From positions 1-14,479 of the forward strand of contig CAZBBB010000084.1 of the NCBI GenBank assembly GCA_964490005.1: a stretch of DNA of 14,479 nucleotides. Direction: 5' to 3'. The first letter of the stretch is position 1, and each line of letters starts with the position of its first letter. Both the position numbers and the translations under genes were made by a program. Positions 6,785 through 13,623 of this stretch are shown in pieces. Below the pieces are notes generated by a model. It searched no databases. It saw only the letters and a list, made by a program, of their open reading frames with translations, and was not told where the DNA came from. This DNA is from CAZBBB01 sp964490005 (GTDB taxonomy: Bacteria > Planctomycetota > B15-G4).

Positions 6785-9277
6785 ATGCGTGTCGCTCTCC
6801 GCTCCGTGCCTTCCGCCCTCGCCCTCGGCCTGCTGCTCGGCCTGCCCGTCGCCGCGCAGCAGCGCGCCGCGTTCCCCGCCGTCGCGATCGACGCGCCCGC
6901 GCCGTTCCCGGCACGCGTGCTGGCCCCGCAGGCCGCCGCCATCGACGCGCTGCACGGCGTGCAGCAGCTCGTGCTCGAGGGCCTCGCGCTGCCCGGCGGC
7001 GCGGTCGTCGACCTGCAACTGTCGGCCATCGACCTCGCGCGTCTCAAGTTCGGCTACCAGGTGAACGGTCGGCCCGCACCCGGCCTCGCCGACGGGCTCT
7101 CGCTCTCGGTCTTCCGCGGCAGCGTCGTCGGCGCGCCCGGCTCGGAGGCCCTGCTCTCGCTCTCGCAGCGCGGCATCTTCGGCTGGGTGCACACCGGCGA
7201 ACAGCTCGTGCACCTGCTGCCTCGGGCCGGCGCCAACAACGACTGGACGGCCTCCGAGCTGCTGCTCGTCGACGAGCGCGACCTCGTCGCGGGCGGCTTC
7301 GCGCTGCGCGACTTCTGCGGTCTCGACCGGCTGCCCGGCCTCACGCGCGACGGGCTGCCCGCGCCGCCGCTCTCGCCCCCCGGCCTCTCGGGCCCCGACG
7401 GCGGCGGCGACTGCTCGCTGTACGAGTGCACGATCGCGATCGAGACCGACTGGCAGCTCTACGGGAAGTTCAACGATCTCGGCGCCGAGACGGCCTTCGT
7501 CACGACGCTGCTGGCCGCCGTCTCCTCGCGCTACGAGGAGCAGATCGACACGATCCTGACCTTCCCCTACGTGCAGTTCTACACGACGAGCAATGACCCC
7601 TGGTCGACGCCCGAGGGCGGCGGCTCGATGATCGACATGCTCAACGAGTTCGTGCCGGCCTGGTCGGGCGCCATCCCGGCCGACGCCACGCTGGGCCACT
7701 TCATCTCGGGCGCGGGCCTCGGCGGCGGCGTGGCCTATCTCGGCGTGCTCTGCGACGACACGCAGACGGCCAGCTTCGCCGTGAGCGGCAACATCGACGG
7801 CGACGTGCCCTTCCCGATCGCGGTCGGCCCGCTCAACTGGGACTTCATCGTGGTCGCGCACGAGACCGGCCACAACTTCAACTCGACGCACACGCACAGC
7901 TACGTGCCGCCGCTGGACACCTGCCCCAGCGGCAACTGCATCACCAACGGCACGATCATGAGCTACTGCCACCAGTGCCCGGGCGGCACGTCCAACATCA
8001 CGACCTACTTCCAGGAGCCGGTCGTCACGGGCGTGATGAAGGCGCACGCGGCGGCCTGCCTGCCGCTGCTCGCGCCGCTCGTGGCCGACGCTCTTGCGCA
8101 ACCCACGCTCATCGCGCCGGGCGCCGCGCCGACGGTGGCCGTCACGCTGCTCGGCACGCCGGTCGGCGGCGTCACGCTCAACGCGCGCCTCTCGCCGCTG
8201 GCGCCCTTCACGCCGATCGCGATGGCCGATCAGGGCGGCGGCACGTGGAGCGCCAGCCTGCCCGCCGTCGGCTGCGGCGACGATCCGGAGTGGTTCTTCA
8301 GCGTCGTCGATCTCGAGTGCGGCCCGTTCTCCACGCCCGCCTTCACGGCCGAAGTGGGCGTCGAGACGGTCCTGGCCTTCGACGACATGGAGGCCGCCTC
8401 GGGCTGGACCGTGGGCTCGCCGCAGGATGACGCCACGACCGGCATCTGGACGCGCGGCGATCCGCTCGGCACCGGCGCCCAGCCGGAGAACGACTTCTCG
8501 CCCGCCGGCACCGACTGCTGGTTCACCGGACAGGGCAGCCCGGGCGGCAGCGTCGGCGAGAACGACGTCGACGACGGGCGCACGACGCTCACCTCGCCGG
8601 CGCTCGACCTCTCGTCGGGCGACGCGCGCATCAGCTACTGGCGCTGGTACAACAACACCGGCGGCAGCTCGCCCAACGCCGACATCTTCGAGGTCGAGGT
8701 CAGCGCGAACGGCACGACCTGGGTGAATGTCGAGACCGTCGGCCCGGCCGGCGCCGACACCGCCGGCGGCTGGTCGCAGCACGAGTTCACCGTCTCGGAC
8801 TTCGTCGTCCCGGGCCCGACCGTCTTCGTGCGCTTCATCGCCTCCGACGAAGGCAGCGGCTCGATCGTCGAGGCCGCCGTCGACGACCTCAAGGTCTCGC
8901 GCGTCGACTGCGGCACGGTCTGCCAGGCCGACCTCGGCTTCGGCGGGCCGGGCGGCGCGACGCTCTCGCTGTGCGGCGGCGACCTGTCGACCGGCACCAG
9001 CGGCGAGCTGCTGCTGGCCGGCGCCAAGCCGAACAGCACGGCCTTCCTCTTCGCCGGGCTCACCTTCGCGCCGATGCCCGTCAAGGGCGGCGTGCTCGTG
9101 CCGCTGCCGCCGCAGCTGCTGATCGCGCAGCCGCTCGGTCCGAGCGGTTCGATCTCGACGCTCGTGCCGGGGGGCAACGGCCCGCTCAGCGTGTACGTGC
9201 AGTACGCGTATCTCGACGCGGGGCAGGTCGCGGGCTACGGCTTCTCGAACGCGCTGCGGGTCGACTTTCTGCCGTAG
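6785..9277 (+). CDS. Secreted metzincin-type zinc metallopeptidase with jelly-roll and planctomycete-type C-terminal domain
   Basis: 830-residue exported peptidase. Residues 1-24 form a signal peptide ending VAA. A ~190-residue propeptide-like region follows, then a catalytic domain from about 215 (ECTIAIETDWQLYGKF) to 420. The zinc site is HETGHNFNSTH (359-369), fitting HExxHxxxxxH with H359, H363 and H369 as ligands and E360 as general base. The Met-turn is M392 in GTIMSYCH. This places it among metzincins, most like reprolysin/M12B-type bacterial zincins. A beta-sandwich region follows (about 425-530), then a MAM/concanavalin-like jelly roll (533-709, with ALDLSSGDARISYWRWYNN). The last ~120 residues, ending FSNALRVDFLP, look like the C-terminal module of exported planctomycete proteins, perhaps a sorting or surface-attachment domain. 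Six Cys lie within about 40 residues before and after the Met-turn, so disulfides are likely. Substrate is unknown. Confidence 0.93.
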   Translation: MRVALRSVPSALALGLLLGLPVAAQQRAAFPAVAIDAPAPFPARVLAPQAAAIDALHGVQQLVLEGLALPGGAVVDLQLSAIDLARLKFGYQVNGRPAPGLADGLSLSVFRGSVVGAPGSEALLSLSQRGIFGWVHTGEQLVHLLPRAGANNDWTASELLLVDERDLVAGGFALRDFCGLDRLPGLTRDGLPAPPLSPPGLSGPDGGGDCSLYECTIAIETDWQLYGKFNDLGAETAFVTTLLAAVSSRYEEQIDTILTFPYVQFYTTSNDPWSTPEGGGSMIDMLNEFVPAWSGAIPADATLGHFISGAGLGGGVAYLGVLCDDTQTASFAVSGNIDGDVPFPIAVGPLNWDFIVVAHETGHNFNSTHTHSYVPPLDTCPSGNCITNGTIMSYCHQCPGGTSNITTYFQEPVVTGVMKAHAAACLPLLAPLVADALAQPTLIAPGAAPTVAVTLLGTPVGGVTLNARLSPLAPFTPIAMADQGGGTWSASLPAVGCGDDPEWFFSVVDLECGPFSTPAFTAEVGVETVLAFDDMEAASGWTVGSPQDDATTGIWTRGDPLGTGAQPENDFSPAGTDCWFTGQGSPGGSVGENDVDDGRTTLTSPALDLSSGDARISYWRWYNNTGGSSPNADIFEVEVSANGTTWVNVETVGPAGADTAGGWSQHEFTVSDFVVPGPTVFVRFIASDEGSGSIVEAAVDDLKVSRVDCGTVCQADLGFGGPGGATLSLCGGDLSTGTSGELLLAGAKPNSTAFLFAGLTFAPMPVKGGVLVPLPPQLLIAQPLGPSGSISTLVPGGNGPLSVYVQYAYLDAGQVAGYGFSNALRVDFLP

Positions 9278-9298
9278 GCGGCACGCCGCGGGCGACGC

Positions 9299-11518
9299 TC
9301 AGGACTCGGGCACGCCGGGCGCGTCCTCGGCGCCCGGGCTGCGCCCGCGCTCGGGCGAGACGTCGTTGGTCTCGTAGGCCGGGGGCCGGTGCAGCTCGGG
9401 GTCGAGCGCGCGCAGCGCCGCGTCGAGCTGCTGCAGCGCACCCTGCCGTCCGTCCTCGACGAAGCGCGCGCGCAGCAGGCGGGCCGTGTCCAGCGCGGAG
9501 AGGTTGAGCCCGTCGAGGTCGTCGGCGACGTCGGGGCGCAGCGCGAACACCATGAGCAGGTCGGCCAGCGCGCGCAGCGCGTCGCCGGTCTCGGCGAAGA
9601 CGCGCGCGCGGCCGACGAGCGCCAGCGCGCCCAGCGCGTCGGTCGACCCGCGCAGCCCCGGGTCTGTGGCCAGCGCCGCTTCGACGTGCCGCAGCACGGC
9701 GTCGTAGGCCTCGCGCGCCTCGGTCGCGCTGCGCTCGCGGCGATGCTGCTCGGCCGCGAGGCGCGCGGCCTCGGCGGCGAACAGCGCGAGCTGAGCGCGA
9801 TGCTCGGCGGCCGCCTCGGCGAGCAGCCGATCGTAGGCCGCGCGCAGTCCCCACGGCCCCGACGCGCGCAGCAGGCGCGTCTGCAGCCGCTCGTGCAGCG
9901 GCGCCGAGGTCGGGAAGCGCGCCAGCCCCGCGTCGAGCACCTGCGCGGCCTGCGCCTCGGCGCCGAACCAGGCCACGAAGTCGTGGTGGGCCGCCGCCTG
10001 CAGCTCGTCGGCGTGCGGGTGCACGGCGAGCACCTGCCAGCAGGCCTGCACGTCGGCCAGCCACCGCGCGGGCCACTCGCGCGACTCGCGGATGGCCGCG
10101 GCGATCGCCTCGCGCCGCTGCCGCGCGAAGAGCGACAGGACCAGCGCGTCGTCGGGCCCGCCCGCCTCGGCGGGGATCGCGGCGGCCGCGGCCGGGGCGA
10201 AGGCCAGCGCCTCGTCGTCCTCGCCGAGGCGCCAGGCGCACAGCGTCAGCACGCGCGCCGCGCGCGCCGGGTCGGCCCCGAGACCCTGCGCCGCGCGCGC
10301 CGACTCCCGCGCGTCGATCAGCACCCAGCGGCGCAGCTCGGCGTCCGGCTCGTCGTCGGCCAGGTCGAGCAGCGCCTCGGCGAGCTGCAGGCGCCCCGCG
10401 CCGTCCTGCGCCGCGAGCGTCTCGTCCTGCCGTGCGAGGCTCGCCGCGCGCGCCTCGGCGTCGAGCGCCGGCACGACGCCGGGCGCACCCGCCCGCGGCG
10501 GCGCCGAGCGGTCGAGCGCGCCCCGCCACGCGCGCACGTCGAGCGACGCCGAACGCTCGCCCAGCCCGCGGTGCACGACCGCCAGCGCGCGTGCCCGGCT
10601 CGAGCGCGGCGCGAGCCGCTCGAGCGTCGCGATCAGGGCCTGCCGCTCGCCTTCATCCTGCACCTGACCGAGCACGCGGTTGACGAGTTCGACGGCCTGC
10701 TCGGAATCGGTCTGCGCCAGCGCCAGACGGGCCGCGCGCGCCAGCTCGGGGTCGGCGTCGAGCACCGCGAGGCGCAGCAGCTCGAGCGGCACGTCGGGCC
10801 CCAGCGCGGCGGCCGCCGCCAGCAGCTCGCGGCGCACCGCCGGCTCGCTCGTCATCCAGGCCTGCTCGACCGTCTGCCGGTCGGCCACGTCGCGGCTCGC
10901 CACGAGCTGCGCGAGGCTGCGGTCGCCGCGCGCGTCGGACGGACGGCCGGGGCTGCGCGCGCCGCCGGTGCGGATCGCGTCGAGCACGGCGCCGACGGTG
11001 AAGGCGTAGTAGACGTCGAAGCGCTCGCCGCCCCGCTCGTCGACGTCGATGTGCCGCGGCGCGACGCGCGTGCCGTCGAAGTACTGCCGGTACAGGCCCG
11101 GTTCGATCGCGATGTGCTCGCCGCAGGTCACGCTGCCGAAGCGCGGACAGAGGATGCGCCGGCCCTGCTCGTCGTGATCGCGCGGCGTGTGCCGGTACAC
11201 CGACGCGATGACGCACACATAGGGCTCGTAGAGCGCGGCCGTCTCGGGATCGCGGTAGACCTTGCCCGCGTAGTGCTCGCTGGCGATCTCGCCGTCCATG
11301 TTCACGCAGATCAGCAGCGGCTTGCCGGTCTCGCGCGACACGGCCTGCGCGTCCTCGAAACTGCGCTGGAAGGTCACGAGGCAGGGGCGGGCCCAGTCGG
11401 CCGCGGTCGGCGGCGGCCACTCGGTCTCGCGCGTGCCGCCTCCCTGCGCGGCGGCCGACCCCAGGCACAGCGCCGCTCCGAGCAGGCCGGCCAGCAGGCG
11501 GGGCCCGAACGGCCGCAT
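9299..11518 (-). CDS. Exported CXXC-less thioredoxin-like protein with long helical repeats
   Basis: 739-residue exported protein; signal peptide 1-24 (GLLGAALCLGSAAA). Residues 48-183 have a thioredoxin-fold layout: SFEDAQAVSRETGKPLLICVNMDGE (53-77), a buried strand at 99-106, and a C-terminal strand with cis-Pro-like RVAPRHI (151-157). Where thioredoxins have CXXC it has C71-V-N-M-D-G-E, so it is not a normal disulfide enzyme. Two other Cys and a Glu-His occur in CPRFGSVTCGEH (124-135), a possible metal or thiol site. About 200-305 resembles HEAT repeats and about 340-710 is Ala/Leu-rich helical, TPR-like. The tail from 712 is disordered. It begins 12 bases after the lipoprotein stop with only a weak ribosome site, so the two are probably one operon. 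I recall similar proteins only as uncharacterised planctomycete products. It converges on the metallopeptidase with a 21-base gap. Confidence 0.88.
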   Translation of the reverse strand: MRPFGPRLLAGLLGAALCLGSAAAQGGGTRETEWPPPTAADWARPCLVTFQRSFEDAQAVSRETGKPLLICVNMDGEIASEHYAGKVYRDPETAALYEPYVCVIASVYRHTPRDHDEQGRRILCPRFGSVTCGEHIAIEPGLYRQYFDGTRVAPRHIDVDERGGERFDVYYAFTVGAVLDAIRTGGARSPGRPSDARGDRSLAQLVASRDVADRQTVEQAWMTSEPAVRRELLAAAAALGPDVPLELLRLAVLDADPELARAARLALAQTDSEQAVELVNRVLGQVQDEGERQALIATLERLAPRSSRARALAVVHRGLGERSASLDVRAWRGALDRSAPPRAGAPGVVPALDAEARAASLARQDETLAAQDGAGRLQLAEALLDLADDEPDAELRRWVLIDARESARAAQGLGADPARAARVLTLCAWRLGEDDEALAFAPAAAAAIPAEAGGPDDALVLSLFARQRREAIAAAIRESREWPARWLADVQACWQVLAVHPHADELQAAAHHDFVAWFGAEAQAAQVLDAGLARFPTSAPLHERLQTRLLRASGPWGLRAAYDRLLAEAAAEHRAQLALFAAEAARLAAEQHRRERSATEAREAYDAVLRHVEAALATDPGLRGSTDALGALALVGRARVFAETGDALRALADLLMVFALRPDVADDLDGLNLSALDTARLLRARFVEDGRQGALQQLDAALRALDPELHRPPAYETNDVSPERGRSPGAEDAPGVPES

Positions 11519-11530
11519 CGACCCGCGCGC

Positions 11531-11887
11531 CTAGCGCGCCTCGCCGTAGAGGTGCTGCAGCGTCTGCAGCCCGCCCTGCGGGTCGTCGACGAAGCCCGAG
11601 AGGCACACCGGCGAGCACAGGTGCAGCACCTGCGCGCCGACGCGCGCGGCGTGCTCGGGCGAGCCCGACATGCCGAGCCCGCAGGGCAGACAGTTGGACA
11701 CCACGCCGTCGCTCTTGCCGTCGCTGGCGTCGGCCCGGGCGAGCCAGTCCTGCTGCTCGGGCGTCAGGCTCGCCGCGACGGCGACGTGCGCGGCGGCGGC
11801 GGCGCCCGCTTCGGCCTCGGCGGGTGCGCGCACGCAGGCGCCGAGGGACAGACACAGGATGGAAAGGGCCGGCAGGCGCTGGAGCAT
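11531..11887 (-). CDS. Small lipoprotein with TRASH/YHS-like cysteine motif
   Basis: 118-residue predicted lipoprotein. Residues 1-18 are a lipoprotein signal peptide with lipobox LGAC (15-18), so lipidation would be at C18. After an Ala/Glu-rich linker, the C-terminal half holds C66-x2-C69 and C91-x3-C95 in NCLPCGLGMSGSPEH and HLCSPVCLSGF, followed by a DDPQGG segment. The C-x2-C...C-x3-C-x3-F spacing with M, H and DP nearby recalls the TRASH/YHS metal-binding fold, used in metal sensing, trafficking or as a domain of metal-handling enzymes. Metal identity cannot be read from sequence. The ATG at 11887 is preceded six bases upstream by TACACT. It lies 17 bases after the phosphoethanolamine transferase stop and 12 bases before the thioredoxin-like start, which suggests a functional pair with the latter. 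Confidence 0.83.
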   Translation of the reverse strand: MLQRLPALSILCLSLGACVRAPAEAEAGAAAAAHVAVAASLTPEQQDWLARADASDGKSDGVVSNCLPCGLGMSGSPEHAARVGAQVLHLCSPVCLSGFVDDPQGGLQTLQHLYGEAR

Positions 11888-11893
11888 CCGCGC

Positions 11894-11922
11894 AGTGTAC
11901 GGCCTCAGCGCGCCGGCGCGAA
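11894..11922 (-). promoter_or_regulatory. Putative leaderless promoter of the lipoprotein/thioredoxin-like pair
   Basis: TACACT (11894-11899, minus strand) ends six bases before the lipoprotein ATG. A weak TTCGCG (11917-11922) is 17 bases upstream, inside the end of the transferase gene. There is no Shine-Dalgarno. The pair could have its own promoter as well as read-through from the transferase. Confidence 0.45.
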
Positions 11923-13509
11923 GACGTCCCTTCCGGCGTCGTAGACGCTCGTCTCCACTCCGAACAGGCCCAGCACCGTGTGGAACACGTGGTCGTGGCT
12001 CAGGGCGCGCCGCGCCAACGCCGGCAGCAGTTCCGCGCGCACGCCCAGCCCCGCCCAGAAGTCGGGCCCGGCCCAGAACACCATCGGCACGTGCGTCTGC
12101 TCCTTGGGCGCAAGCCAGTACGGAAACCCGTGCAGGTAGATCCCGTCCTCGCCGAGCGACTCGCCGTGGTCGGAGACGTACAGCATCGCGACGTCGGCCG
12201 TGCCGCTCGCGCCCGCCAGCAGGTCGATGAGACGCGCGAGGACGTGGTCGGTGTAGAGGATCGTGTTGTCGTAGGCGTTGACCAGCTCTTCGCGCGGGCA
12301 GTTCTGAACGTCGACGCGCGCGCACTCGGGAAGGAAGCGCTTGAAGGCCGGCGGCGTCCGGCGGGAGTAGGCCGGCCCGTGACTGCCGCGCTGGTGCAGC
12401 ACGATGAACTGGTCGCCGTCGCCGCGTCCCAGACGCTCCTCGAGGCCCACGAGCAGGGCCTCGTCGTACCAGCCCTCGCCGTCGAAGAACTCCGGCGGTC
12501 CCGCGACGTCCTCATACGCCACGCGATCGGCGACGCCCTTGCTGCCCGTGTTGTTGTCGCGCCAGAGCACGTCGACGCCGACGCGTGCCAGGACGTCGAG
12601 CAGTCCCTCCGAGCCCTGCGCCCGGTCGCGAGAGAAGCCCTCGCGCCCGAGGTTCGAGAACAGGCACGGCACCGAGTCGGCCGTCGCCGTGCCGCAGGAG
12701 CTCACGTCGGGGAAGTTGAGCACGTCGCGCGCCGCGAGCTGCGGGTTGGTGTCGCGCGCGTAGCCGTTGAGGGAGAAGTGGGCGGCGCTCGCCGTCTCGC
12801 CGAGCACGAACACGACGACGCGGCGTCGGCGGCCGTCGCTGCCCGGAGGCGCGCGCAGCCGCGCGTCGGGAGCCAGCGGCTCGACGCGCTCGACTTCGAC
12901 GCGGGTCTCGCCGCGCAGGTAGCCCGCCAGCGCCGAGAGCGGGTACGTCGGGTTCAGCATCATCTTGAGCTGCTGTTCGCGGCGCACGACGATCGACACT
13001 TCGCGGTAGGCCGGCCAGGCTGCCAGGGCGGCGCAGGCCGCCGTGAGCAGCACGAGCCGCAGGCGCAGCGCCAATGCCGGCCTCCACGTCTCGCGGCGCA
13101 CTCGCCGCGTCGCCAGGACGACGGCCGGCAGCACGCCGAGGAGCGCCACGAGGCCCGCCCCGCGCAGGGTCAGGAACTCGCCGGCCTCGGCCGCGTCCGT
13201 CTGCGCGACGTTGCGGATCATGCCCTCGTCGATGAGCACGCCGTAGTCGAGCATGAACAGCGAGACGACCGCCGAGAGCAGCAGCAGCAGCACGCCGAGC
13301 GGTTTGAGGAGCGGCCGCCAGGAGAGACAGGCCAGCAGCCCGTTGAAGACCGCGAGCACGACCAGGAACAGCGCGAACAGACCCGGCAACGAGAGCCCGT
13401 CGGGGCCCTGCCCCGCGGACATCCACAGCTTGATGTTGCCGACGCCGGCCAGCCAGGCCGCCAGCGCGAAGCTCAGCCAGCCGCCGCGCCATTCCCGGGT
13501 CGTGGACAT
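11905..13509 (-). CDS. eptA: EptA-like lipid A phosphoethanolamine transferase
   Basis: 534-residue inner-membrane enzyme of the EptA/MCR group, which moves phosphoethanolamine from phosphatidylethanolamine onto lipid A, lowering surface charge. Five transmembrane helices are visible in the first ~170 residues (about 12-30, 43-62, 70-89, 117-134, 150-167), followed by a periplasmic alkaline-phosphatase-fold domain. Catalytic residues are present: E238 (VLGETA), nucleophile T274 in SSCGTATADSVPC, H377 in HQRGSHGPAY, D447/H448 in SDHGESLGEDG, and H460. Two Cys pairs fit known family disulfides (C272/C282 and C396/C404); the third pair seen in MCR-1 is absent, with FFDGEGWYDE in its place. I start at the ATG at 13509, seven bases after TAGCGT, instead of a GTG at 13518 that overlaps that element. 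Lipid A as substrate is inferred from the family. Base composition matches its neighbours, so there is no sign of recent transfer. Confidence 0.95.
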   Translation of the reverse strand: MSTTREWRGGWLSFALAAWLAGVGNIKLWMSAGQGPDGLSLPGLFALFLVVLAVFNGLLACLSWRPLLKPLGVLLLLLSAVVSLFMLDYGVLIDEGMIRNVAQTDAAEAGEFLTLRGAGLVALLGVLPAVVLATRRVRRETWRPALALRLRLVLLTAACAALAAWPAYREVSIVVRREQQLKMMLNPTYPLSALAGYLRGETRVEVERVEPLAPDARLRAPPGSDGRRRRVVVFVLGETASAAHFSLNGYARDTNPQLAARDVLNFPDVSSCGTATADSVPCLFSNLGREGFSRDRAQGSEGLLDVLARVGVDVLWRDNNTGSKGVADRVAYEDVAGPPEFFDGEGWYDEALLVGLEERLGRGDGDQFIVLHQRGSHGPAYSRRTPPAFKRFLPECARVDVQNCPREELVNAYDNTILYTDHVLARLIDLLAGASGTADVAMLYVSDHGESLGEDGIYLHGFPYWLAPKEQTHVPMVFWAGPDFWAGLGVRAELLPALARRALSHDHVFHTVLGLFGVETSVYDAGRDVFAPAR

Positions 13510-13516
13510 CGACTCC

Positions 13517-13522
13517 ACGCTA
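13517..13522 (-). promoter_or_regulatory. Putative leaderless -10 element of the phosphoethanolamine transferase
   Basis: TAGCGT on the minus strand ends seven bases before the ATG at 13509. It fits the TANNNT form but I find no recognisable -35. It argues for the ATG over the GTG at 13518, which would lie inside the promoter element. It is divergent from the recQ promoter in the same ~114-base gap. Confidence 0.4.
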
Positions 13523-13588
13523 GGCGCGCAGCGCGACCCGGGCCCGTGAAGCTTTCGTCATGCGCGGGGCGCGTGCGACGGCGGCGCG

Positions 13589-13617
13589 TTGAGCGCACCC
13601 GTCCCGGCGGCGACAAT
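13589..13617 (+). promoter_or_regulatory. Putative leaderless promoter of recQ
   Basis: TTGAGC (13589-13594, first four bases of the -35 consensus) is followed by exactly 17 bases and GACAAT (13612-13617, four of six -10 positions). GACAAT ends six bases before the ATG at 13624. No Shine-Dalgarno fits in between. This is the best-formed promoter in the window. Confidence 0.6.
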
Positions 13618-13623
13618 GCGCCG

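Noticed and set aside
6323..8782. 819-codon minus-strand frame opposite the small helical gene and the metallopeptidase
   Set aside because: Shadow frame; the plus strand encodes the zinc site, Met-turn and signal peptide.
9279..9290. GCGGCACGCCGC inverted repeat between the convergent metallopeptidase and thioredoxin-like genes
   Set aside because: Only four or five base pairs with a tiny loop and no T run; too weak to call a terminator in GC-rich sequence.
9389..11944. 851-codon plus-strand frame opposite the thioredoxin-like gene
   Set aside because: Shadow frame; the minus-strand reading has a signal peptide, a thioredoxin-like layout and proper operon spacing.
13510..13518. GTG start adding three residues to the phosphoethanolamine transferase
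   Set aside because: The GTG lies within the TAGCGT element and lacks a ribosome site; the ATG at 13509 is better placed.
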